Shown: positions 33,801 to 44,130 of the stretch, one piece after another | Position numbering within the stretch: the first letter of the stretch is position 1 | Layout of the letters: the number at the start of each line of letters is the position of its first letter | Origin: Mesotaenium endlicherianum | Taxonomy: Eukaryota > Streptophyta > Zygnematophyceae > Zygnematales > Mesotaeniaceae | DNA: 57,678 nt | Assembly (NCBI GenBank): GCA_009602735.1 | Contig: WELA01000598.1 | Span: forward strand, 52,538-110,215 | Direction: 5' to 3' | The notes under the pieces: generated by a model | The model's database searches: none | What the model was told of the DNA's origin: nothing | What the model saw: only the letters and a program-made list of their open reading frames with translations | Program-made: the position numbers and the translations under genes

Positions 33801-35802
33801 GGTTGGCTTGGCGGTTGAAGATGCTCGTGCAGCTGATCAATAAAGCATGCAGAAGTAGTGGCAACCCGTTGGCGCCAGCGTGTCCGCCGCCACTTCCCAC
33901 CTCCTCCCACCTCCTGTTCCACACTGTGAGTGCGCGGGTGCCTGGCAGGCTCAGGCTCAGGGGCTAGGCAGGCCAGGCTCTGGGCTGAGGGGGGCATGCA
34001 TGCTGCAGCGCTGTTGGTGACGTGAGTGTGGACTAGCTGAGGTCAGGCCGCCACCTATTGTGTGCCACGCCTGCCACCTACCTCGGGGAGGTACGATCAG
34101 AGTAAGTGCTCTCTTTTCTCAACTGCCCCAGCCAGCTCCGCATCTCCAAGGAGCAGAACCAACTGTGATCTTGATATGGAGTGTGTCGGTGGCTCAGTTG
34201 CTGATTGCAGCAGTGCTGGTCTAGTGGCGGCTTGCTTCATGTAAGGGGGCTGTGTGGAGGTTGCTTTACATAGTGTCGGAGGCTATTATGCCTTTGCTGC
34301 GAGAGTAATCCTCAAGAGAGACGGAGGAGGGAGGAAGGAGAGGGGAGGGCGGGGTATGAGGAATGGGATGGGGGAAGTTGGATTGAAAGTTGTGGCAACA
34401 GGCAAATAAGCTTGGAAAGGTGGTAATGGGCTACCTGGCGCTGCCCTTGTTGTCATTATTTGTAAACATTTGACAATTGTTGCTAACTGGTTATAATAAT
34501 GATAGTGGCACATTAGTTCACTCCAGTCCTCTTGCAGCCACAAGCGAGGCAACAATCGAGGAGCAAGCATTCTTTGCCGTTACTGGCTACGACCGACGGG
34601 GGCGTGGAGTGACAGAGTTAGGTGGGAGTGAGCGGAGTGTAGTAGACAGCGGCCTTGGCAATGCCCTCCTGTCAAGCACAAGTGAAGGCCCATCGTAGTG
34701 AATTTTATGGAGTGGGGCAGGCTAGATTTCCCGTCCCCTGATCAGGCTAGACGTGCCTGTGTGTTGCCTCCAGCTAGCCCTCATAGATAGACTAGAAGAA
34801 AGCTCGCTTACAGGCCAAGTACTCATGCGGCACTTGCAGCGTCTGTCTACTGCCAGTTGCCCGCATGCCTTGCCAGGGGCCCCAAGGTTGTGATCCAGCT
34901 CCCCGCTCCCTGAGTCGGTGGTTGTGTCAAAAAGAAGGGGGTGAAAGGGAGCTTCTGCGCAATCAATTTGGACGGAGATCGGAGCCGCTATTAATGTGGT
35001 CTTTGTGCTCATGCAGCTGTGGATGTGAGCAGAGATGAAGGCTGAGTTTAATGGGGAGCAAGCTCTAGCTATAGTGTTTGATGAGCAGCCTGAGTGCATT
35101 GCAACAGGTTGGCATTTTGACTGAAAGGAATGTACGCTTTCCAATCTATTCTCATTGTATGCTAGACTTGTGGGTACTGGGTATGAAGCATAATGCTTCT
35201 GATGGGAGTGGGATTGGACCTGAAACAACTGTGCTGACTGCTGTGCAAGCTGGTTCGCATTGGGCGTTATCTAGGAGCTCACGGTAATGTCAAAGTTAAA
35301 GATGTTTCATAAAACGCGTTCGTTGTTCATTGTTTTGTGGAAGACCGTAGAGTGCACGGTTCTTTCTTTATCAGCTTAAATGCCTTGTCCTGCAAATTTG
35401 CTGGTTCCTGAGAAAGTAGGTGAACATTGCATGGGCCTGGCCGACTGATAACCCGAGCCATTGACGATATCAACAAAAAGTTATGTCTGCACTTTCAGCA
35501 TCATTTCAAACTATGCTGCCGTACACATTCCAGGTTACATCTTATTTTACTCAAATAAAATAGTGAACTGCAAAATATATCTTTACCAAAATAACATAAC
35601 CTGGCATGTTTTGAGGGCCTTTGTGGATGTACCAAGAACATTTTTTGCTTGCTTTTAAGTTCCAACATGAACGTATGTACACTATGGCTTTACGTCCAAC
35701 TTAAAAATCCAGCACGCACCATGTGCGTGAAAAGTCATGGAGGGGTGCCTAATTCATGCACCTGCTTGCACTCTAGCAGTGCAGGTTTGTCAAGTGACTG
35801 AA
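30891..35802. other. Intergenic stretch, no gene recognised
   Basis: The part at 31.0-32.2 kb is AT-rich; 32.5-34.7 kb is GC-rich with G-tracts, GGCTGGGCTGG minisatellite (about 32978-33016) and CTCCTC tracts. A 105-codon frame at 31616-31933 starts from TTG and has no known motif. Parts of 33.1-34.1 kb resemble 53.4-54.9 kb. I see no convincing exon. Confidence 0.4.
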
Positions 35803-36507
35803 TGTAAGGTTATGAATGTGTAGTTTGTATCTTTCTAGTATTTTATATGCATAGAGTGTGATTTTAGAAAAACTTTGGCCTTTAGTTCAAGTCATTTGGA
35901 CAAGTATTGAGAAAGTTGTGAATTTTGGAAGTTTTTAGTGAGTTTTTAATGTCACAGATTCTGTTTAGTGACAAGGACCGGTCCAGTGACGAAAATTTTG
36001 GTTGGAGTCCAGGAAGTAGGACATTGAAACATGAGGGTTCCAGAACCTACGTACAATTACGTAGAGTGCGAAAGTGATCGTGAAATTTCTAGAAACTCCG
36101 TGAGGAGTTAGTGGATTGTGTAGTAGAACATTCTAGAGTGTGATTGTGTGCGGGTGAGTGTGCTAGCTTGTCCAACTAGGCAAGGTCACCTACATGGAAG
36201 GAGCCATAGTAGAAGGTTCTGGAGGTACTTTGCTGGAGAGGACACTTAGAGTTGAAGCATAAAAGAGGGAGTCTAGTCTTGTCTAGGGGAGTCTAACCTT
36301 CTTATCTTGTACACGACTTTTCTTAATCAAGTGAGTTCTTTACCACTCCTCTCTCATGTAGCTCTCTTACTCTTGCAAGGGTGGCACACCACCAGGCCAC
36401 TCCACCTTGTGTATGCAACTAGGAAAGGTCCTCGTGCACGCTTCCACTCGCGGGTGAGGGTGCGTGAGTGTGTATGGGCGCACTCCTCGCACCCTTCTCC
36501 CCTTTCA
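35803..36507 (+). repeat. 5' LTR of the second element
   Basis: The 705-bp LTR includes GCATAAAAGAGGGAGTC near 36256, a plausible TATA region, followed by a shared downstream segment ending in CCCCTTTCA. Confidence 0.93.
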
Positions 36508-36524
36508 CATGGTATCGGAGCTAC
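36508..36524 (+). other. Primer binding site (initiator tRNA-Met type)
   Basis: TGGTATCGGAGC starts at 36510, three bases after the LTR end. It differs at one position from TGGTATCAGAGC, the usual plant tRNA-Met primer site. Confidence 0.8.
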
Positions 36525-37747
36525 CTAGTTGCTTCATTTGGAGGAGGGAGCTTTGGTTGGTGATGCTTGTAGGAGTGTAGAGAGGGTAGAGAGGAGAAGC
36601 AAGGTTCATTTATAAGTTGCTAAGGGCAGCCATGAAGACGTTGATGCAAGCTAGCATCTCACTCTCTTGAAGGAGGGAGGAGATGGGAAGAGGGAGGGGC
36701 GCCAAGAAGTGTTAACTTGGATGCAACCAGATTTTTGTACGTCTTCTTTGTAGTATAAGGAGGTTGCCCAAGGATGGTAGTGATATAAGTAGCATAGAGC
36801 GTCCTTTGCTTGAGTATGGAGACATATGAGCATGAAGAAAATCTGGAATTTACACGGCTGGATTTTTCCTTGAAGATGCAAGCTCTTTGGTGTTAAGCAC
36901 TTTCTTTGAGGGGGGCTTAGCATAGAGGTGTTAGTGGCTAGAAAGGAGTGTGTGCCCATCTTTATTTCAGATCTTCAATGAAGGTGGAGCAGATTTTAAG
37001 AGTAGGCAACCGGTGACTTAGTAAGCAAGTCTAGGAGCTTTGGCGGGCATTGCACTCGCAAGCTCAAGAGGAGCTCATGAGAAGCTCAAGAGAGGGTGCA
37101 CCGGGGTGTTGCACCAAGTTGGCCAAGTATGTGGCCAGATTTGGGTTGCCTTGCATCACTCCTATATAGCCACTGGATATTATTGGCCAGCCATGATGGA
37201 GCTGGGCACTTTGTATGGAGATTGGAGAAGCCTCAAGTGAAGAGAAGCGTCGTGGAGAAGGCTTGGAGCAAGAAGAAGTGACGCATATTTTTTTTCTTCC
37301 ATCAAGATAGTTGGAGATGGAGCCTTTCAAGTTCAGATTTTTCTTTTTCTTATGGAGGAGACTACCATAGAGTCCTTAAGGTTGAGAGCTAAGATGAAGA
37401 CAAGCCTATGGTGTGGAAGAAGAAGCAAGGTATGAAGTTGGTGCAAGAGGGCTAGTGCAAGAGATGTCTTCCACTTGAAGTGCGTGTGCCATTGATTGTG
37501 TGATGGCATAGTTAAGGGGCAGATTTTTGGTGCATCTATGGAAGCTCTTCATGTGAAAGTAGAGCACCAAGGCAAGCTGGGTTTAGTAGTAAGAAGTGTC
37601 ATTGGGATGACCAAGGCTAGAGTGCACTCAAGAAGCTAAGCATGTGGAAGGAGTTGCACAAAGAGAGTAGCCTATCCTCTAGTGCTTTAGTGCACGGGTC
37701 AAGTGAAGACCAAGGAGGAGTATGGTCAAGTGAGGATAGTGAAATAG

Positions 37748-37951
37748 GTGGAGGTAGATATGACCACAAGTAGCTATCTTCAGCCCGCTAGCAAAGAAGC
37801 GACGCGGGAAGGTGAAGGTGAAGGAGAAGCGCTTGTTTTGGTGACCTTGGCCCGGTCATCGCATGTAGCAAGCGTGCCTCCTAACAACCTTGGCGAGCGC
37901 GCATCGCCGGTGGAGCAAGTAGAGGTGTATGATCCCCTTGCTCATATATAG
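37748..37951 (+). pseudogene. Protease-RT linker fragment in the second element
   Basis: The frame reads VEVDMTTSSYL, then LARSSHVASVPPNNLGERA, SPVEQVEVYDPLA, and stops. It parallels the chromovirus linker (VEVDTTTSN; LARSSDGASVNPNSLG; SPEEQVVVFDPLA). This shows that the second element derives from a gag-pol-bearing relative and kept this piece with altered surroundings. Confidence 0.65.
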
Positions 37952-38458
37952 AGCAGACCCCAACTGCTCAAGTGGAGGAGCTCCTAGAACGTGAGCTCAA
38001 GAAAAGCCCGCTTGCAAGACAAAGTGTGTGCGAGCACAAGATGAGGTGCAAGCACTAAGACTATGTGCGTTTGCCCAAGTTATGGAGCTCATGGAGGCGT
38101 TCCAGATGTGTTTCTTGGAGCCTTGTGTGAAGGCAGACCTTCAAGAAGAGCCAAAAGTGTGTGGGAGTGAGCATCTAGCCAAGAAGAAGACTATGATGGA
38201 GTTTGGTGCACCACGAGCGAGACTACGCGCTCATGCCTTGTGAAGATTATTATCGTCGCTTGATGGAGACTACGACTTTATGGATATGGACCTATGAGGA
38301 GGAGACCAAGTGTAATGAGGCTGATATGTTCTGCCTAAGATGGAGATATATGACAAAGACCTGGACATGAAGCTAGGAGAATCAGCGCCTATACAAGCAA
38401 GCACGAGAGGCGTAAAATCTGGACTGGACACTCAAGTGGTAAGCGCCTTACCTTCATG

Positions 38459-38480
38459 ATGAGGGGGGGAGTGTTATAGT
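38459..38480 (+). other. Internal polypurine-like tract followed by TGTTATAG
   Basis: GATGAGGGGGGGAG runs into TGTTATAGTTG. This has the form of a copia polypurine tract and LTR start, inside the second element. A nested copia fragment is possible but the second boundary was not found. Confidence 0.35.
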
Positions 38481-39726
38481 TGTTTATAGTGCTTGTAAGC
38501 AAGGTCAAGCCAGTACCATGAGTTCAGTTGTGACTAAGAGATGTGAAGTGGAAAGAAGTTTGAGAGCAAGTGCTTGGAAGATACTTAAATCTGTCCATGG
38601 TTGAGGGTTTTACGGGTAGGCGAGTGCGAGGGTTAAAGTTGGCAGATTTTGGCTACTTTTGCCTACTTAGAAGAGAGTGGGTAATATTTTCACTAGAAGT
38701 CCTACATGATGTGAGAGGCCTAGTATGAGGCCTGCCTTGAGTCATAGTCAAGTTTCAGAATCAGGGGTTTAAGCATGTGCCATTTGTAGGCGCGGGAGCT
38801 TGATACGTGTTGCGCGCGTGTGCGTCCTACGAGCGTGAGGCACAAAGTGTCGATTTCGTTTGAGTGTTAGACTTTGATTCAGATTCTGAAATTTTGTGGA
38901 GAGGTAGTCCTATGGGTTGAAATTTAGAAAAAGTAATTTTTTTTATAAAAATGTTAATTTAAGTCCTGACAGTGCCACATGGCGGTCTGTTGGACTGCCG
39001 TGCGAGCCACATGTGTGAGGCAAGGCGCAATCTGATTTCATGGTCTTAGACTTAAAATTAAGGGAAACAGAGCATACCAGTGAGTTCAGAGGGGTGATAC
39101 TATGTAAATTGCACAACTTTCAGGCTAAAAATGTCAAAAAAAGTTAGGGGGGTGCCACTTGACGTCTTGAGAGGTCACCACGAGTCACGCACACAAGTGC
39201 GAGAGTGCAATACCTCTACAAGGCGTATGGCTTAGAGCTAGAGGTAGCCAAGGGTACCAGAAGGTTCAGGAATATAGTGGAGTCAAGTTCATGATGTAAT
39301 CTGGTCAAAATATAAGAGCACCACGAGTAAGCCACATGGCGCGACGAGGAGTTGCCACTTGTCCAAGAGGGCGAAGAATGAGTATTTTGGCGATTTGGCG
39401 GACTATTATGCATTGGATCCAGCTTTGGAGTATGTGGAGATGATGGAGGGAGTATGGTACAGCCTTGATGAAGATATTGGCCTACTCCAAGACGAAGGAG
39501 TTGAAGAGAAGATGCATTTGTATTAGGAGACGCCATGTGTGGAGCCAATGAATGCGATGGAGCTTTTACTACGTGGAGTAGTTTGGAGAATTGAGCATCA
39601 TCCTGGAGCCTGTTCAAGACTTGCAACTTGTATAATATCTGTGTATATGTGTTTGTCTAGCGTATATGTGAGCTCAATTCTTCATACGACGTCACTTATG
39701 CTTAGTATGCGTCGAGGACGTCAAAT

Positions 39727-39743
39727 CTTGAGGACGGGGATGA
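39727..39743 (+). other. Polypurine tract of the second element
   Basis: CTTGAGGACGGGGATGA directly precedes the right LTR start TGTAAGG. It ends in the same GGGGATGA as the tract of the chromovirus. Confidence 0.8.
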
Positions 39744-40439
39744 TGTAAGGTTATGAATGTGTAGTTTGTATCTTTCTAGTATTTTATATGCATAGAGTGT
39801 GACTTTAGAAGAACTTTGGCCTTTAGTTCAAGTCATTTGGACAAGTATTGAGAAAGTTATGAATCTTGGAAGTTTTTAGTGAGTTTTTAATGTCACAGAT
39901 TCTATTTAGTGACAAGGACAGGTCCAGTGACGAAAATTTTGGTTGGAATCCAGGAAGTAGAACATCGAAACATGAGGGTTCCAGAACCTACGTACAATTA
40001 CGTAGAGTGCAAAAGTGATCATGGAATTTCTAGAAACTCCGTGAGGAGTTAGTGGATTGTGTAGTAGAACATTCTAGAGTGTGAATATGTGCGTGTGAGT
40101 GTGCTAGCTTGTCCAACTAGGCAAGGTCACCTACATGGAAGGAGCCATAGTAGAAGGAGGTACTTTGCTAGAGAGGACACTTAGAGTTGAAGCATAAAAG
40201 AGGGAGTCTAGTCTTGTCTAGGGGAGTCTAACCTTCTTATCTTGTACACGACTTTTCTTAATCAAGTGAGTTCTATTCCACTCCTCTCATGTAGCTCTCT
40301 TACTCTTGCAAGTGTGGCACGCCACCAGGCCACTCCACCTTGTGTATGCAACTAGGAAAGGTCCTCGTGCACGCTTCCACTCGCGGGTGAGGGTGCGTGA
40401 GTGTGTATGGCGCACTCCCCGCACCCTTCTCCCCTTTCA
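39744..40439 (+). repeat. 3' LTR of the second element
   Basis: The 696-bp LTR pairs with 35803-36507; it is slightly shorter through small indels. Confidence 0.93.
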
Positions 40440-40878
40440 CTGAAAATGAAAAAAGCGATTCCCAAGTTACCACCGAACCACAAAAAGGCCACTTGTCACC
40501 GTCAAACTATTTGCCGAGAGGAAGAGCAGCAAAGTTGTACAATGTGACACTCTTGAGAATAGAGAGGCAGAGGTCCACAAGAAAATTATCAGGACTTCAA
40601 AATCCACAACAAGCAGGCTCTTTCTTGAAAGAGCAAAAGATGCACACCTCTCCAACCTCCAACCTGCCTTCACATAAGATAACCAACCTTTGAGAAGCAA
40701 CTCAGAGCTAGGTGGCAGGCTCCATCAGCTCTGGGGTCACCATGGTCAAATGATGAACCCTGATACGTACAAGGGTGATTGCGCAATCCTATTCCTAAGC
40801 AGTGACTTGAGTCTTGGCACTCCTGTTGCATCTCCTGAAGCTTGTCTTCCCCTGCTATGGCTGCTTTTCCTAGGGATC

Positions 40879-42086
40879 CTAAAGCTGATCACGGCGAACG
40901 AGCTGCCCCAGCTGCATCTGAAACTGCAGCATTTGCAGCCGGTCCTTCTGCACCTGGATCTGAGCGTCAGACAATTCTGCGGGGAAGCTACAGTTTCCAA
41001 CGCCCAGCAGCAGCTGTTGCATGGCGCGCATATCTTCCTCCGCCCGCTGCTGCCGCTCCGCCTCGCGCTCATGCTCAAGCCGCCACAGCTCTTCCTGCTG
41101 CTGCTCCATCACCTGCTACACCAAGTGCTGCTGCTGCTGCATCGCTCGCTGCTCCTGCTTCAGCACCTCGATCCGAGCATCAAAAAGCTTTGCGTGAGAA
41201 GCAGACTCTTGCGCGCCCGCCCCCTGCGGCGCCGCGACCAGCATGCGCTGCAGGTATGCCACGTACTTGGCTGAGTGGGAAGTGGGGTGCTCGGCGTTTT
41301 GGGCCATCTCCAGCATGTACTGCAGCAAGTGCTCGGGCCCCATCTGCCGCAACCGCTCCATCCGCTGCTTCCACTCGCGTCCTTGCTGCTCAAACTGCTG
41401 CCGCCACTCCTCCACCTGCTGCCCCTGCTCCTGCTGCTGCTGCTGCTGCGACTGGGAGTGCTCTCTTACGGGCCCTGTCGTGCAGCTGCTGTCAGGGTTG
41501 CCACTGGAGTGGCCGCCATTGCTGTGCGCCCCGCTCTGCAGCGCGCAGGAACCAGTAGCACTTTGACTGTCAGCACCGGCATGGGCATCTGGAGCAGCAG
41601 CATCAGGCCGTAGTATATCGACAGCATGATTAGCAGCAACAGCAGGCCAGATCAAAGAACCTGCCGCCCAGCAGACTTTACTTCCCTCACAGTCTATCAG
41701 GCAACTTGTCTTTACTGGTTGATGCTGAATCAGAAGGCCCCCAGAGACAAGAGACGGAGCAGAAGGGTACCATGGCTGAGGACAGCTGGAGCTGCTCAAG
41801 CTGAGAAGGCAACACGGGCTCATCCGCCTCTGGGAGACCGTTGCCAGGTGGCGTCATCAGGGAGGTCTGCTGCAGCTGCACTGGAAGCTGCAAGACCTTG
41901 ACTGTGCCGTAGTCTGCAACATAACTCCCGCATAGAGGAAATCCCAAAACCGAGTGCGACGTAGTGACTTGATGAGAGGGGTGGTCAGCTCAGACTGCTT
42001 CAACACGGGAACGACCTAATCATTTTAGTTCCGATCTCCAATGCGTCATTGCTCTGTGCCATGTCCTGAATCTCCTGCTTGAACAT
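40879..42086 (-). pseudogene. Gln-rich coiled-coil protein gene, interrupted (function unknown)
   Basis: The main minus-strand frame (41823-40879) holds SQSQQQQQQEQGQQVEEW, GREWKQRMERLRQMG, LLQYMLEMAQNAEHP, a TAG at 41118-41116, then in the same frame VMEQQQEELWRLEHEREAE and IQVQKDRLQMLQFQMQLGQL. Heptad-like Leu/Glu/Gln spacing suggests a coiled coil, as in transcription co-regulators or scaffolds. Upstream, a frame starting at ATG 42086 reads MFKQEIQDMAQSNDALEIG. A shifted frame continues SELTTPLIKSLRRTRFWDFL, so either introns or frameshifts separate the parts. I do not recognise the family. It could be a spliced gene with a nonsense allele or a pseudogene. Confidence 0.4.
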
Positions 42087-42089
42087 AGA

Positions 42090-43320
42090 CAGATGTCAAC
42101 AAAGAAAGGGGTTAAAAAAACAGCTGCAGTCATGGAAGAGATATGCTGAAGCGAGCATATGCAGTGGCATCTCGAATTGTCTCAGCCATATTTGTACTCT
42201 TCATACTCCCACTTTTGCTACATTGAGAAACCTATTTTTTCTTCTTTTGATGGTCATGACTTGGGCGTTTTTAGCAGAAGGTCAATATCTGCACCTGTAA
42301 ATGAAGTCATAGCACCCACTTCTTAAAGTATACATACAAATAATAGGACCTCTTTTGAAATATACAATGCTATTCATGACACTTCCATTGTCTTCATGAT
42401 TAAGTATAAAGTGGTAGATGTATGAGAGAGAACAACCTGGCTCCCGCATTTAAAAGCAATGTGCACTACTCAATACAGAAAAGCCTCTGTACAGCTGAAA
42501 TTCCTCAGAGTAAATCATCTGGCAACAACAAAGAACCAAGTCCTACACAAAACCTTATGCTGGTCCACCAGTAGGAAGCGCAGAACTTTATCTAAGACCT
42601 AGTTAATAAGCAAAGGGTGTGGGAAGACACACAAGACCTACTAGACACAAGAACACAGCAAGTATGAATCACATACTTTGCTTCTGGTTGAATGTCCTTA
42701 CTTCCGATTGACCCTTCCCAGGTGTGTATCTACCTTCAGCACTGGGAGGCCAGAATGCAGAGACCTAAGAGCCGCCACACAGTGACTCTGCGCTCAAGGT
42801 TAGTGACTCCGTCCCTCTTATCAACTTCAGGAGACTCCATGCAGAGGAGTCTCATCTCCTCACAAGTATGTGATGCAGTGGGTAGACCACAACATGACCA
42901 CTTTTAGAGTGTCTTGTTTGCCAGAATCTGCCGACCTATCCATGTCACCTCTGCGTCTTAACTCGCTCAACTCTTCACTAGGCTAGTACCCACTTTTAGA
43001 TCTTTTGGGTCAACGTGGAAATATTGGTATTCTGATACCTATTCAGGAGGCCCCAGAGCAGCCAAAACATCGCCCCTGCTTCAACCAGCTTCGCCAAAAC
43101 CGGCCAAACTCAGAGCTCTAGCCACGACAACGAACCGTCTCACCCTAACACTTCTTTGCTTGTGCTGAGATTTCAGAAGAGTCCTCCGTAAAATGACACC
43201 TCCCTTGTTAACAGGAAGAGTGTCGCTTTTGCGGTGGACTTTTTGCGCAGATAGAAGCAGAGAGATGATCTAAAAATAAAAGGGAAACTTGATTTAGACG
43301 GATCCAACATTGCCTGTATC
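42090..43320. other. Intergenic stretch, no gene recognised
   Basis: Short frames only; no domain motif, LTR pair or RNA gene was seen. Confidence 0.4.
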
Positions 43321-43321
43321 T

Positions 43322-43322
<1 letters not shown>

Positions 43323-43354
<32 letters not shown>

Positions 43355-43355
43355 N
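43323..43355. repeat. (TA)n microsatellite ending in an ambiguous base
   Basis: About 16 TA units are followed by N at 43355, the only undetermined base in the window. The true repeat length is uncertain there. Confidence 0.95.
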
Positions 43356-43479
43356 TACGCGAAAGTGCGCGCAGTCGGTGGAGGTCTGGGATTAGTCCTG
43401 TGAAACCTATGAAAGCAACAAGCATGCATGCATATTCATGCATATTTACTATTATTCTATTATACCCCTATACTTGTTC

Positions 43480-44130
43480 AATGTTATCGTCCCCTCACAG
43501 ACCCGCCGAACGATCGCGACAAATTAAGGCGTCAAAACAGCGCGAACGCCGTCGACGCTCGAAGTCGACGCTAACGACCCTCCCTCCCTCCTTCCCTCTC
43601 TCCACCATGCCTCCTCCCCCTTATCCCCTCTCTCTCTAACACCCTCATAACTAGCAGGCGGCCACGGCCGCCTGCAACAACGAGCGGCCATGGCTGCCCA
43701 GCAGCAGGCGCTCCCGACCATTCCACCCCATGAACCCTTCTAGCGAGGAAGAGCGCCCTCTCCCACAACCCCATGGCGGGCTACCTCGCGGCCCAGGCGA
43801 GGCTCCGCCTCGCTCCTCCTCGCCATAGCCGCTCACGATAAGTGCCCTAAGGACGCACTCTCTCAGCGAAAGCGAAGAGGAATAAAGTTATGGCCAAGCC
43901 CTAATTTATGGCGGTTGCGAAAGGGCGGGCCTCGCTGGGGCCGCACAGAGAAAGTGTTCACGACAAACGCTTTCGCGTGGCAAATCTCCGATTTCGAACG
44001 CGTACGGGCCAGCGCTCACACGAGCGAGGGCCCTTACTGATTTCCCCCTCACAAGAGTTACGTGAAGGGCGTCTCACTGACGTCAATAAACTACCCTACA
44101 TACTGAGAAGAGGTTAGCGAAAGATGGCTC
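43480..44130. other. CpG-rich island of distinct composition
   Basis: TCGCGA, CGTCGACG, TTTCGCG and similar words are common here and rare on either side. It contains a perfect 10-bp stem palindrome GCAGGCGGCC-AC-GGCCGCCTGC (43654-43675) and a second hairpin GCGAGGCTCCGCCTCGC near 43798. No open frame is convincing. It may be a repeat fragment of foreign or unmethylated origin. Confidence 0.35.

Larger units (their letters stand above)
35803..40439 (+). mobile_element. Gutted LTR retrotransposon related to the chromovirus
   Basis: LTRs at 35803-36507 and 39744-40439 begin TGTAAGGTTATG and end CCCCTTTCA. A perfect 5-bp duplication CTGAA flanks the element (35798-35802 and 40440-40444). A primer site follows the left LTR and a polypurine tract precedes the right LTR. 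In the first 100 aligned LTR bases I count 2 differences, fewer than in the chromovirus, so it is probably younger. The 3.2-kb interior lacks readable RT, RNase H or integrase; only short frames survive, one matching the protease-RT linker of the chromovirus. It is best read as a non-autonomous derivative mobilised in trans by a relative. Confidence 0.92.
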
